From assembly GCA_030272585.1 (NCBI GenBank), contig BSYQ01000003.1:4340001-4404000 (forward strand): a stretch of DNA of 64,000 nt, read 5' to 3'. The DNA comes from Bryopsis sp. KO-2023. Lineage: Eukaryota > Chlorophyta > Ulvophyceae > Bryopsidales > Bryopsidaceae. Numbering within the stretch: position 1 is the stretch's first letter; each line of letters starts with the position of its first letter. Under the pieces are notes generated by a model. The model was not told the origin of the DNA. It saw nothing but the letters and a program-made list of their open reading frames with translations, and made no database searches. Below, piece by piece: positions 12,501 through 23,742 of this stretch. Both the position numbers and the translations under genes were made by a program.

Positions 12501-12954
12501 AAAAGCAGATTGTTTCCCTTCCACGCAGGTGTTAAACATTTCAGGTCCATCCTTGCCATCCGAAATCGCCATGTGGATGAATACCTGAACGAAACCATTC
12601 ACAGATCTCATTTCAGATCAACAGAAATTTGTTATTTTTCTTTCTGTTTTTTTCGTTTTTTTTCTGTTTGTCTGGGATGCTGATTTCTGAAAGAAACAAA
12701 GGTAAGATAGATTCATTTAGGCGACAACAGCACTTGAGGGTTTCAAAAAAAGAAGGGGGTCAAGAAAACAGGGGTTCAAAAAAAGAGGATTTAGTAGGAA
12801 AAAAAAGGGTTCACAAAAAGAGAGTGTTCCGGAGCATTACCAGATCTCCCTCATTTGGTGTTGCATTGCCATGTCCTTGTTCGATTGTTGCAGTTAGAAC
12901 AGCACCTGTTTCCAAGGCTTCCGTTTCACTGTCCATTGAAACAAAGAGATCCAT
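9589..12954 (-). CDS. PAS1: PASTICCINO1-type multidomain FKBP/TPR immunophilin
   Basis: Nine exons (12841-12954, 12443-12584, 11974-12227, 11729-11855, 11377-11531, 10896-11103, 10400-10701, 10067-10224, 9589-9805) join in frame to 558 residues. Plant PAS1 (FKBP72) has three FKBP-like domains followed by TPRs, and the same order is readable here: a first domain with TPNEGDLVFIHMAIS and RMPRGLEIAV, a second introduced by VLKEGQGWENPRPPYEV, a third with GEFPMDCPMEDCAVRVHYKA and GCVRLMLPGE, then TPR helices (KELANRLFKDGKYKLAVMKY; ENDYAQAVEWCNKAL; GDHESAMEDFDKALELDPGM). In plants PAS1 scaffolds very-long-chain fatty acid elongation at the ER and affects cell division. The first domain is divergent, so isomerase activity is doubtful. 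Start chosen because a stop codon directly precedes the ATG. No C-terminal calmodulin or membrane segment is evident. Confidence 0.88.
11205..11224. repeat. T10G10 homopolymer junction
   Basis: In an intron of the PAS1-type gene, in the opposite sense to transcription. Confidence 0.9.
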
Positions 12955-12966
12955 TCAATCGCTAAC

Positions 12967-13615
12967 TCAAAAAAAAAAACCTCTGGAAGATCCCCATCGT
13001 TTCCAAATAATTTTTTTGTTCCCTTTTTGGGACAAAAATTGAAAAACATGCAAATGACAAAATCGAAAAAAATAACATCTACGAGAAGTTACTGTTCTTT
13101 TCATTTGGTTGATGTGGTTTTGTAAACTGGACAATGCCAAAAAGCTGATATCAAATTTGGTGTTTCGGGACTGATATGGCGACCTGAACAGTTTAACTTC
13201 TTTCTTTTCCACTTTCTCCAGCTGTGGTGCTAAGTCTGGGTTTTCTGGAGATCGCTTGACGACCTCCATCAGATCCAAAAACGTCTTTTGCTGCGCCATG
13301 TTCGAAGCGAACAGATCCTTTTCTTTCACGCAGACAGATCTAACTTCCTGAAACTCTCTTATAAAACGATCGGCTGCACTGCCACACGCAGCGAAAACCC
13401 GAATCAAAGCGTCGGTTTGGCAAAACGGAACTGGAGGGCAAAAAAAAGTACTGGGGGCATTTTCCACAGTACAGAATTTAAGGTTGAGTCATGGAAATGT
13501 ACGAGGGCAGCTTCCTCACAAGGAGGCACGACCCTGGAGGTCTTGTTGTCGAGTTCAACACTGGGGGGAGGGTGTCGAAAGAACTGCTTCTGTGCTGCTT
13601 CGGAGGTTTCGTCAA
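12967..13615 (-). CDS. Small gene of unknown function, partial model
   Basis: Two exons (13520-13615 and 12967-13430) join in phase and encode about 185 residues, largely alpha-helical with many Lys/Glu (for example LAPQLEKVEKKEVKLF). No family recognised. The first exon is uncertain: an ATG at about 13700 would need an intron of only about 30 nt. The stop codon lies just 12 bp before the ATG of the PAS1-type gene on the same strand, which is tight for this genome; the exons might instead be an upstream part of that transcript, but I found no splice combination that links them in frame. Confidence 0.4.
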
Positions 13616-13763
13616 CTTTTCAATACGTAAGGCGAGAATTGGGACAGAGAAAAAAAGAAAGGAAAAGAAAGAAAGAGCTGCTCTGCGTGGTTGCCATTGC
13701 TTGGAGTTTCGACTTGGAAGTGTCGACAAGGAGATCCCCTGATTTCGGCGTCCCTGGCGGAGG

Positions 13764-14648
13764 ATGAACGGGAGCAACGGAATACCGCACGAGTTCTTGT
13801 GCCCGATATCGCACGAGATAATGGAAGATCCCGTCATGCTCGTCGAAACGGAGACCACTTTCGACAGGAAGTCAATCTCGGAATGGTTTCAACGAGGTCA
13901 CTTGACTTGCCCGATGACGGGCGCGACGATATCCAGCACCTCGCTCTTGGGGAACCGGCCCCTCAGAGAGGCGATCGCACGGTGGAGGGAAGAACACGGG
14001 GATTCTGTCGCTGCGACCCCTCAACGTCGAGTCGCACCCCCCGTGACCTTGCCGCAGCCTTCCAAACCGAACGAGAAACCGAAAGAAAACCACATTGGTT
14101 GGTCATTCGCATCTTTATTCAGTTTCTCAAAGCCTCAGAAGCGCTCGTGTGCGCCCATGGCCGTCGCGACGCGAATGACGAACGCTGTTCGGAAAGGAGA
14201 CATCAAGGCTTTGCGAGCGCTGCTGGAGGAAGGCACTTGGGACGTGAACGCCTTCGACGACTCGGGTCGCTCGCCGTTGCATTGGGCGGCGATGTTCGGG
14301 GACGTCGCTATCGCGGAGGAGCTCTTGAACAACGACGCTTGCGTGGATTTCGCCGACCGGTCGTCGCTGACCCCGTTGCATTTTGCGGCGCAATTCGATC
14401 AACATGATGTCGCGAACCTGTTGATCGCGCGGGACGCCGACGTGAACGCCCAAACTGCGAACCATTACACGCCGCTGCACAAGGCGGCGTATTGGGGAAG
14501 GACGCAAATGATTCAGATACTGTTGAAGAGCGGGGCAAAGCAAAACATCAGAAATAATCAGGGGAGGAGGGCGATCGATGTGGCGCGAGAGAGCCCCAAA
14601 CCAGGGGCGAAATCGTGTTTCGACATCCTGAAATCCCAAATGTATTGA
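13764..14648 (+). CDS. U-box E3 ubiquitin ligase with ankyrin repeats, intronless
   Basis: Single-exon ORF of 294 residues. Residues about 8-78 form a U-box: HEFLCPISHEIMEDPVM, then CPMTGATI and NRPLREAIARW, the surface that binds ubiquitin-conjugating enzymes. After a linker with many Lys and Pro, at least four ankyrin repeats follow, marked by GRSPLHWAAMFGDVAIAEEL, LTPLHFAAQFDQHDVANLLI, HYTPLHKAAYWGRTQMIQIL and a final GRRAIDVARES. The ankyrin part should bind a substrate that the U-box marks for ubiquitination. Plant U-box proteins usually carry ARM repeats, kinase or TPR partners, so the U-box/ankyrin pairing is less common. It starts about 60-150 bp from the divergent small minus-strand gene. 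Confidence 0.93.
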   Translation: MNGSNGIPHEFLCPISHEIMEDPVMLVETETTFDRKSISEWFQRGHLTCPMTGATISSTSLLGNRPLREAIARWREEHGDSVAATPQRRVAPPVTLPQPSKPNEKPKENHIGWSFASLFSFSKPQKRSCAPMAVATRMTNAVRKGDIKALRALLEEGTWDVNAFDDSGRSPLHWAAMFGDVAIAEELLNNDACVDFADRSSLTPLHFAAQFDQHDVANLLIARDADVNAQTANHYTPLHKAAYWGRTQMIQILLKSGAKQNIRNNQGRRAIDVARESPKPGAKSCFDILKSQMY

Positions 14649-17600
14649 TGTTCAGAGATGTATTGCCATATTGGCAAACTGTGTAGCTACATATTTGAGA
14701 AAAGGGTTTTGTGATAAGAATGCCTCGGTGTGGGGCTGTGTATGATAACAAGTGCAAGGTAGGCATGGATTTTTTAAAAGCAAACGGTTTTGGTGAAGCA
14801 GAAATTGGGTGAGGTGTACGTAGCACATACTGTAAGAATTCGCTTTCATCACCACGTCCGATTTGTTAGATGCAGCAAATAACCTTTCAACCCAAGAAGA
14901 CCTGGAGGTCAATGTGGCCAATCTCACTCGTCATGTTCATGGTTGGGGTGGAGGTTTGGGTTGGGTCTCTTCACAGTAAAGGCCTTTTGCTTCCAAGCTA
15001 CACCCTCAATCATGTTCAGTGTATCCTACACTATTTTCGTTGTGAACGACAGAAATTCTAGAGAACAGGAAATGATGTGGCCCGCACCATTTCCATGAAA
15101 TCCAAACTTTGCGTTGAATAGTGTTTTGCCAGGGTGTTTTGGTTTTCCATGGATCATTGTGGGTGGCATCATCACTGGGGTAATGCTATAAAGACTCATT
15201 TGAAATACGATTGAAGGTGTCGACTTCTCTCAAGAGGAGTCCCCTCTTGAGATTAGCGGGGTGGAAAAAATTGAAGATGGAGCGAAGTCCAAGAATGATT
15301 CTTTGCTGAACCCTGAACCCTGGACAAAATTAAATCAACAATAGTAGGTGAACACCACCACAAGGTTGAAACTCCACCTAATTTCTAGGTTGATTAGATT
15401 CGCTTAGTGCACGGAGAGTTTCAATGGAAATGCGTCTCTTGGCAAGCAAGAGGGACGGACTTGTAGCAACCTCAATTGTTACAAGGTGGAACTAATTTCC
15501 CAGTGATTGCTGCTCGCACTTTACACTTGTCTAATCTCAGCCATCTTCCACAAATTCCTTAAAGAAAAATACCATTGTTTTGGTCAAGCAAAAGGGAAAT
15601 CGTCATGGGGATTGGCAAAAACTTGTCTGATGTGTGCAGAGGTAGGTACTTCATTTTTTTCATTCTGTTTTTCTTCTGCAGAAATTAACGCAAAAGCAGA
15701 ACGAAAACTTGGCTTGCCAGAAACCACCATAGAAGAAAAGTATATTTTTTCCCACCCGATTTATCAAAGCTTCAGCACACCAACAGCAAATAGAGTGGAT
15801 CACAACAACCCCGATGTCACAATTTTCAGGTCACACAACCCGCACACCATCGCAGCTAGTCCACTCTAGCTGATTGCGTTTCGTTCAAGAAAAGCTAATA
15901 AATTCCACACATCAGAGGTCTGTTCCATGGAGGTGTTCGGAAATTTCGCGTAGATACAGCGAAACTCAGTACGTGTATCTACCCTGCCCGTCAGTCGAAC
16001 CGCTCTTGTTTTGCAAGCTCTGTAGGATACTCTTCGATGTCATTCTCCTCGGATATTCCCCTCAGAAATTTCTGGATACTATCTGACAATACCGAATTTT
16101 TCACCACCTCAGCAAAAAATCATATTAGTAACCACATCCACTAAACTCATCCATTGACGTTGACAACCCCTCGATATGTTAGCTCAATTGATATGTGTTT
16201 TGGGAAGCTGTGGGAATCGAACCCACGTTCAATCCAAACACATCCCCTTGCGTGAAAACTCCCATTCCGATTCCTATTCTGACAGGTTTCAGATTGGTAG
16301 CATGTGCCGCCCAGACGATGACAACCCTGGTCTCAGACGAACCCCAGCATTACCATATGTCACATCAAATTCCATAATCCAAGTGTAGCAATGCCTGATG
16401 CAAGCAAACACACTCCAGCCTGGACCATACCTGGACTGCCCAGGGATCCTCCTGATCTATATGGGTATGGCACAGGTAAGCCAGATTCTCACACACGAGG
16501 TTCACTCCTGTGCAAGCTCAGCAAAAAAAAAAAAAAAGAAGTTGCAACAATCATCAGTTTTCCTCCCGCAGCCATTGTATCCATGAGTGCTGCTTCAGGG
16601 CCAGGCCGACCGTTCCGGTAAAGACACACGCATATTCCTCTTGCTTGATTTTGGGCGGAAGGTCTCTCTTGTTTCTGGGGATCGAAATCTGGAATCGGGT
16701 CCAGGATGAGTGGTTGTCACGCCCAAGGGGATCGGAAGCTGAACGGCTACATCTTTGTCTTGTGGGAATTGGATCGGATCGGATCTCTCGGATTCGCAAG
16801 GGAGGATGCGGTTAGGTGGGAGGTACAGTTCTCGGTACGTTGTTTGGTGAAGGTTTACTAGGAACATCATCGTGGTTGGTAACGCAGGGAAAAGGCCACA
16901 CTCTCAACTTTTTCGGGAGGCGGGCCACAGTGTCACTTCGGTACAAGAGGGGGATCGATCGACCGATCCCTGGGCGGGTCTGGAGGGGAAATAAGGGTGC
17001 AGGTAATATGGAGCGGGTGGAAGTGGTCCATATGCCTTTGGTGGTGTCGACTGGAGCCCAATGGAGAGGAAAAATGGGTTCGAACTTGCACAAGGGGACA
17101 TCGGGACCGTATAGGGGGAACAGGTACTTAAATTGGATGTGTGAGCCATTTTTTCCATCCCTGTGGAGAAATTCCAAAAAGAGCTAAGCACCCAAAACTT
17201 ACAAAGAGATTCATCCTCAAATGACCAACTGTTCTTTTCTTGTTTTTTTCTCTGCTTTTTTTTCTCTCTCTCTGTTCGCATTAATTTCGAGTCTTTTCTT
17301 TTTCCTTTTTTTTTAAACCCTACACTGGCCAAAAGCACACATATTTTCTGTTCTCTCTTTTTTTGCTTTTTTTTTCATATTGGTCATGATAAGAAAACCA
17401 CTGCACGACCTTTTTTCCCCAAAAAATGCAAGGTAGGCCCCCATACCACACACACACTAAAAAAAACAAAGGAAAAAAAACACAAACCATTCCATGAGGA
17501 GAAAAGTTAACCAAATGGGCTATATATCTACATATATATATTCCAAGCACAACACAACATTCCACAAGCTGTGAATGAACACCCCCACCCCCACCCCGCC

Positions 17601-17865
17601 CCAGAAGAAAAAAAAAAGAAAAAAGAACCATCGCCATGTGTGGGTGTGAGTACATCTTTCTCACATTGTTTTCAGAAATCGACAACACCTTTTTCTTTTT
17701 CGATGCACTCAGCAAAATAAAAATTAGCGACCATGGGGTTCTTTTTCTTTTTTTTTTACCTCTGTGTTTTGGTTTTTCCTTTTCATCCCTAGGCTAATGA
17801 AGAATACATTGTACCTTGCACAACCCCCATGGATAAGGTACATAGTCCTTTCGCCAATGTGCTTT
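14649..17865. other. Long stretch without a convincing gene
   Basis: About 3.2 kb between the U-box gene and the RS/RRM gene. A perfect short hairpin lies at 15228-15252 and a tRNA T-arm-like motif at about 16208-16225 (not a full tRNA). On the minus strand at 16920-17180 an open frame is rich in Pro and Tyr (GPLPPAPYYLHPYFPSRP) behind a fair 3' splice site, and at 16680-16800 there are Arg/Ser codons; these could be alternative 3' exons of the RS/RRM gene upstream. On the plus strand a possible exon follows ttcttctgcag near 15680. None could be joined into a model. Confidence 0.4.
15228..15252. repeat. Perfect short inverted repeat (10-bp arms)
   Basis: TCTCAAGAGG, a 5-nt loop, then the exact reverse complement CCTCTTGAGA. 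It sits in the gene-poor stretch. Could fold in RNA from either strand; no function is evident. Confidence 0.7.
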
Positions 17866-20012
17866 TCAGCGAATGCTGCGAGCCCGCTCCACAAGCAAGT
17901 GCCGACCATGCCACTCTCGACCGTTCAAATTGTAGATGGCCTGCAATTTTTCACATAAAAACAAAAAAACACATGTAAGAGAGGACCCATCCTGATTTTT
18001 GTATCGTTTCATCATTCCTTTTTCCTCTTTCTTTCTAAATAATTTTTTATCTCTAAAAAAAAATGTATTATCCTCTAGTCGTTCCTGGAAGCGATGTACC
18101 AACCATGTCAGGTTCTCCCAGGGGGGAAAACGGCAAAGCCAGGAAAGAAATATATATATTTCCGCTGCATTTTTTCTTTTCTTAAGCCTAAGAGGTCATG
18201 TGGATAATATGGATAAATTGACATCGGCTCACCTCCTCTACTTCATCCTCGCTGCCCATGATCACAAATCCAAATCCTCGAGATTCTCCAGTGATGTTAT
18301 CCCTCACCACACGTGCCTCCCTGACCTTTCCATACTTCGAAAATTTCCTTTCGAGCTCCTGCAAAAACAAAAATTCTATCAAACCGATAAAACGCACTTC
18401 CTAATTTTCGTTCGATCAACACCGCTGCAATCTCTTCACAATCACTGGATGGTGTGAGCTGTGAAAGGCAATCACTGGATGGTGTAAGCTGTGAAAGGCA
18501 TTCTCCCAAGCGTCCAGTCCCTCCCTCAAAACATAAATTTTACAACATTGTTTGGAATTGAGGTGGAGTGTTCCGCTGCGTCTTCTCACGGTGGATTTCA
18601 TAGGGGATTGGTAAAATTGTTCACAAAAAATAACAAAAAAAATGTCTTGTGGAGGAGGTGATTGGTGGCGAAGAGTTCCAAGAAGAAAGAAATACCGCTC
18701 ACCCTGTCTGTGATGACGAAATTAAGCCCAGCAACAAAGATGTGTAGACCAGCAGGGGGGGGGGTGCGTCTCGGAAGACCCCCATACCTTCGAGGGGGAC
18801 TGACAGACACCAAACACACAGAAGGTATAAGAAAATCCCACACCTTCTCCGGGGTTCAGCAATGGTTCCAAGAGTGAGGGTCAGTATTTTCTCTTCTCCA
18901 GGTCCAGTTTGAAAGTGGTATGCTCCTATGGTAATTCTAAATGACTAGACATTGACGACGGCTCCTAGCTGGTTTGTGTCGAAGGCCGGTATCCTACCTT
19001 CTCCTCCGGTCAAACCTATCGCCCCTCCTGTCCATCCTGTCGTCCCTCCTCTCATAGCGTCTGTCCCGCCTGTCGCGGTCTCTGTCGTGCTCACGATCGC
19101 GGTCTCGTCGGTTGTCGCGAGACCTCGACCTCCTGCGATCTCTGTCACGATCATAATCGCGTTCATCCCCACGGTCCCTAAAAATAGAAACGAATGACCT
19201 CTCAACCCTGTCTTTTCTTTTCGGATGGAAAACCAATATATATATAAACCAAAGACGATTTACTTTGGACAGAAAAAAACCTAGACTGGCAAAATACCTT
19301 CTGTCGTCCTTGCTCCTACTCCTGCTCTTCGACCTGTCACGAGCAGCAGGGGACCTGGAGCGCGCGTTTCGAGCGGGAGATCGACTGCGGTCTCGTGGTG
19401 GGGACCGAGACGGGCTGCGTCCGCGTGCTCTTGGAGATTTGCTGCGGTCCCTGTTCAAGCTCCGCGACCTGCTACGGGAACGAGACCTCTGCCTGTCGTG
19501 CGGTTCTGATGATCGACTTCGACGACCTCCAGACCTTTGCGGGCTCGCTGACCTTCCTCTCTGCGCAGCGTTAAAAATGCCAGTCTCGGTCTCTCCCCAG
19601 GTTCACAGGACCGTTTCACTGAATTGTAGCACTCATTTGCTCCGAAAGAAATCAAAACACAAACTTTTCGTTGTTCAGAAACGCACTTCAAATGTCTTTT
19701 ATTTTTTTTTATCACCTGGCGTGGAGACCTGTCCGCTGCTGGAGATCTCTCAGGAGAAGCGTCTCTCATCTCAGGGTTTCCGTGCGCTGCATCTCCGGCA
19801 GGGTCCGACTTTGATCCGTTCTCGTACCGATCCTCTTTCGTACCATTGTTGCCGTAGTCGTCCATCTGAACCTCCTCTCCACCAAGACTTCTCTCCCTGT
19901 CGCGAGGGCTGCGAGGGCTCCTGCTCCTCTCCCTCGGACTCCCAGCTCTTTGATTCTTTCTAGACTCGGGGCTGTATTCCCTGTTATCGCCCTCCGGGCT
20001 TGCACTCCCCAT
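17866..20012 (-). CDS. RS-domain RNA-binding protein (transformer-2/SR-like splicing factor)
   Basis: Six exons (19716-20012, 19298-19560, 18998-19177, 18703-18799, 18233-18358, 17866-17940) give 345 residues. The first two thirds form an arginine/serine/aspartate-rich domain: acidic Ser-Pro repeats, then RSRSRS, then RDRDR tracts. One RRM follows: RNP2-like [35 protein letters not shown]1-like SRGFGFVIM, and [14 protein letters not shown]. This resembles TRA2-type regulators of splice-site choice in the nucleus, fitting an intron-rich genome. The stop follows the last beta strand immediately; Pro/Tyr-rich reading frames 0.7-0.9 kb downstream could be alternative C-terminal exons. It is divergent from the CBM25 gene. 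Confidence 0.85.
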
Positions 20013-20592
20013 TGTAGGAACTTCTCAAGCGGCGAACGGCGTGGTCACTCGTTCGTCACACAACCGAAAACGATTCGCCGCCGAACCCTCTTCTCCCCGT
20101 CACCTTTTCAACCAACCAAACAAGGCCTCAGCTAACTCTTCACCAATAAGTTTCAAAATCTGCCCCAACCAGGATCACGAACACCAATGGCTCGAAACGC
20201 GTCGATGCTCAGGTCGGGGGGAACCCAGAAAACATGCCAACGCGACAGAAACGAAACCATTGGGGGGAGAAAAACTCTCAGAAAGGGGGGACGTCTTTCC
20301 GATTCTACCTTGTCCAAACACCAGTGATCCTCCCACACCCAAAAAAAAAGGAAACTCCGCCACTGTCTCCACAGCTCCTGTCCTGAGTCGAGTGGGCAAG
20401 TCAATGCCAAGTTAGCAGAACGTCGATTTTATAGCTTACAGGATGGTCGGACTCCGTACAGCAGACCAGTTGCGTTACTAACGTCTATTTCCAGCATTTC
20501 CCGACACCACTACTCGAGCGCTTGCGTCGCTTTTTGAGTACGAGCATCGCTGTTTATCGTTTCGACGTCAGGATTGGGTAGGGAGCGGAACC
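20013..20592. promoter_or_regulatory. Divergent intergenic region
   Basis: About 580 bp between the start codons of the RS/RRM gene (-) and the coiled-coil/CBM25 gene (+). No coding exon is convincing; both promoters must lie here. Confidence 0.45.
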
Positions 20593-22663
20593 ATGTTTCC
20601 CGCTATTCCCCATGCCACCAAGCATATGTGTCTATCGTCCTGTCACTGTGCCAGAGGCCATCGGAGGAATCCTCTCTCCTTGACCCCTCGTTCCATCGTG
20701 AGTCCACACCGCACCCCTGCGAAACTCGCGAGTTCTCTTTTTTTGCATCGTTCCCCCTCCTCGTTTTTACTGTATATATCTCTGGATTGTCGGGGTTCGA
20801 TTTCTTGGAAAAAAATCAGTGGGGTTGCTTTTGTGTGGGAAGAGTGCCTTGGCTTCCCACCCCCCTTCTGTGTGTGTTTTTTTTTCTTTTTCCTGATCTA
20901 GTTTTTCTTTGCTTACATTTTTTTTGGGGGGGTGGGGTTGAGGAGAATGAGATGCTTGGCAATTTTGTGGGAAATGGAAGTGTCCATTGATTCGCAATGT
21001 ATACGAAAATTCCTCTATGTGCTGCACCATTGATTTGAGCGGGGGCTGTGATCACCGTGCAATCAACCATGTAACAAAAAAACACTAATTTTTCCCTTTC
21101 TCAAACTATAATCATTGTTACACCGATTCTGCTGTGCGAATTGAGCGAGGGTTTTTCGAAATTTAGGGCCTCTCACGGAAAAGAAGCTTGCTGGTGAGGG
21201 CCGACAGTGCCACGAACGAAAGGTTGTCAGTGGACATGAAGAAGTTTGTCCAGGAGACCCAGAAAAACATTTTGGAGCTCAACAAAAGCCGACTGAGAGC
21301 GATCGAGGAAGCAGGCGAAGAGCGCCAGAAATCCCAAGTGAAAGGTTCACATTTGTTTCGCTGCCAAAAAAAAATAAAAAATCCTTCCATCCTTTGAATC
21401 TTTTCTGTTTTTTTTTTTTTTGCGGGTTCCTTCTGGCTACGCAAAACTTTTTTTTGTCCGAAAATAAGAATAAGTAAATATACATACGTGGGAAAAAATT
21501 TTCATGTCTTTTTCGTCCTTTTAGCAAACAAGGATCGCTGATGGTGACTAAACATTGAATTTTTCATGGGAATACCTTCGATAAGATTTGATTTTGATTT
21601 TGATGCTGTTACTGTAGATGCCAAGATCAAAGACCTGATGCTTAAAGTTGCTCATCTGGAGGCTGAAAACTCAGATTTGAAGGACAAACTGGACAGTGCC
21701 CCCAGCGAACCTGTGGTGGCCAACCAGAACAACAACTCGAACCATGTCAATGAAGTAGAGGTGTGTGCTGATTCAGTTGCCTTTCGAAGGTTTTTTTTTT
21801 TGGTAGCATCTGGATGCCCCCAATTTTCGGTTGTCTTTTCATTGGATCATTTTCCTGGCACTCGGAATTCTCTCCAACCAGGGTCAATCAGCTAGCTACA
21901 TTTTCTGCTTTCGTTTTTATATTGGGGTAGTCGTGCTGGGTTATGAAACGCCCCATGTCAGTGAAAAAAAAAAGACAAGTAAAAGACAAATACATTTTTA
22001 CAGATGAATGGATGAATAATGGTGGGCTCTGGATATGCTCAAAGTGTAAAACAGACGAACTGCGTGTTCTTCGTTTATTGGCTCTGACAGTTTTCGTTTG
22101 GGGATGGCGGATGCCGACTGTAGGTGAGACAACCCAATGGTGCTGTCCCTCAGGAAGCAGCGGCGGCCTCTGGAAGCCCAGTGGAAAAAGAACCACCGGT
22201 CGTCAAAAGCAAGGCGATCACAGTGCATTACGCCACTGGATGGAAAGAGGTTTTCTTTCATTTCAATGCCGACAACAAAGGTAAGATAGGCTCCCCGAAC
22301 TGTTCCATTCCTTTTCAGCAGAAACGATTGGATTTTTTAAAAGTGTGGTGCTGCGACATGTGATTTTTTTTTGGTTTTGTCTTGGGACGTTTCAGGTTGG
22401 GTCGAAATCTCCTGGGGGGAAATTGACTCTTTTTTGATTTGTCTTGGGATATTGCAGGTTGGTCGAAATCTCCTGGGAAGAAAATGGAGCCGGGGTCTCG
22501 AGGGCATTTCATTTCCGTGGATGCGTCGGTTGTTGAATTCGTCTTGACAAATGGGCACAATGAATGGGATAGGCCCAACCCTTACAGTTCAAAACCCACC
22601 AACTATTATCTCGACACGGCGGGCGAATATGTTTTACGCTCCGGCCGATTGCACAAGGTTTAA
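20593..22663 (+). CDS. Probable plastid coiled-coil protein with C-terminal CBM25-like starch-binding module
   Basis: Five exons (20593-20697, 21167-21344, 21618-21760, 22154-22280, 22458-22663) join in phase to 252 residues. The first 45 or so residues are basic and Ser-rich without acids, ending RSLLVRADS, typical of a plastid transit peptide. Next come heptad-rich helices (MKKFVQETQKNILELNKSRL and KIKDLMLKVAHLEAENSDLK), predicted coiled coil. After an Asn/Ala linker, the C-terminal 90 residues look like a CBM25/53 module: ITVHYATGWKEVFFHFN, GWSKSPGKKMEP, VVEFVLTNGHNEWDRP, NYYLDTAGEYVLRSG, with the conserved Trp positions. No catalytic domain is present. Plant PTST proteins also pair a coiled coil with a CBM (family 48) to bring starch synthases to glucan; a similar adaptor role is my inference. 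The exon 4 acceptor could alternatively be 30 nt upstream. Confidence 0.82.
22378..22490 (+). repeat. Local tandem duplication of a 3' splice site and exon start
   Basis: The block gtcttgggac-gtttcag-gttgggtcgaaatctcctgg is followed about 60 bp later by gtcttgggat-attgcag-gttggtcgaaatctcctgg. The second copy begins the last coding exon of the CBM25 gene; the first copy would be out of frame. Confidence 0.75.
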
Positions 22664-23742
22664 TTAGGTTTCTCTGACAGGGGGGGGAAAAGGGAGGGGG
22701 GGGAGAAAAAAACACCACCACCAAAACATTAGGATTTCACTCATGAGGATTCATTGGGTTTGCTGGTGTTATTTTGTTCTTCAAAAAAAGGAAAAGCAAG
22801 AAATATCAAAAGTGTGGGGGAAAATGGATAAAACCTCGGAAAACCCAAAAGTAAGGAGGGAGAAAAAGGAACAAAAAAAAAATGGGGGAAAAAAGAAAAG
22901 AAAAAGAAACGGAAACAATGCAATGGAAATTTGTGATTGTGGGTTTAGATTCTTTCTATAGTAGTGAGTAGTGTGCCGGATTTTTTTTGCGGGATTGGAT
23001 GAGAATGAATACATGACGAGGGACGAGAAGAACGAAAAAAAGAAGTTTTGCATTCTTATATTTTTTTTTTTGGGAGGGGGGAGATGGGGGGGATGGGAGA
23101 AACAGAATTCTACGATTCTTGTCGAGGGGTTGGTGGTTTTGTAAATTGTGGAGTACAGCCAGAAACAAAAGATAGGCATGTCTTTGTTTTTCTATTCCGA
23201 TTGATTTGCTGGTGTCGGGTCTATTTCCTTTTCTATTTTTTTGCTGATGTAATTTCCTGCCATTTGGGGAACAGGATGAGAAGATGTGGAGAGATTTTAA
23301 CTCCTTTTTTTTTTCCCTTGAAAACACCGACTTCTAGGGTAAAAAAAAAAAAGCTGCCTCTAAAGCGGCAGTGAGATGAGGAGCGCTGAATGAACTACCG
23401 AGAAGATTGATTTCAAAATTTGATTCACACAAAATTGTCGTTTCACTAATACATCTGTTCAAAATCCAGCCCCCCAAGAAAAAATAATAATAATGAAAAA
23501 AAGGTCAATGCACCTGACACATATCCTCTCAAAACAAATATCTTTTAGTTTACGATCGTACCATTTCTTTTGCCCCATTTGTTTTGTTTTCTTTTTTGTC
23601 AAACATCTAAGGTAGCAGAATATCTGTTCAAATAAATATCATATGCAAAATCTTTGAAACTATCCTTATCTTAGACTGCTTTTTCTTTTCTTTTTTTTTC
23701 AAAATGACCCATGAATTTATCTCCTAGGCATCACTGGTGTCT
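22664..23742. other. Convergent intergenic gap, low complexity
   Basis: About 1.1 kb between the 3' ends of the CBM25 gene and the transaldolase gene. A/G-rich and T-rich tracts dominate, with a T11 run followed by a G-rich run at 23061-23098. No gene recognised. Confidence 0.5.

Noticed and set aside
15507-15869. 120-codon plus-strand open frame
   Set aside because: No family signal; part may be an exon (after ttcttctgcag) but no gene model could be built.
16195-16330. tRNA-like sequence (gtgggttcgattcccac on the minus strand)
   Set aside because: The T-arm/B-box looks right, but no matching 5' acceptor strand, D-arm or anticodon arm could be found within 70-95 nt. At best a tRNA fragment or chance.
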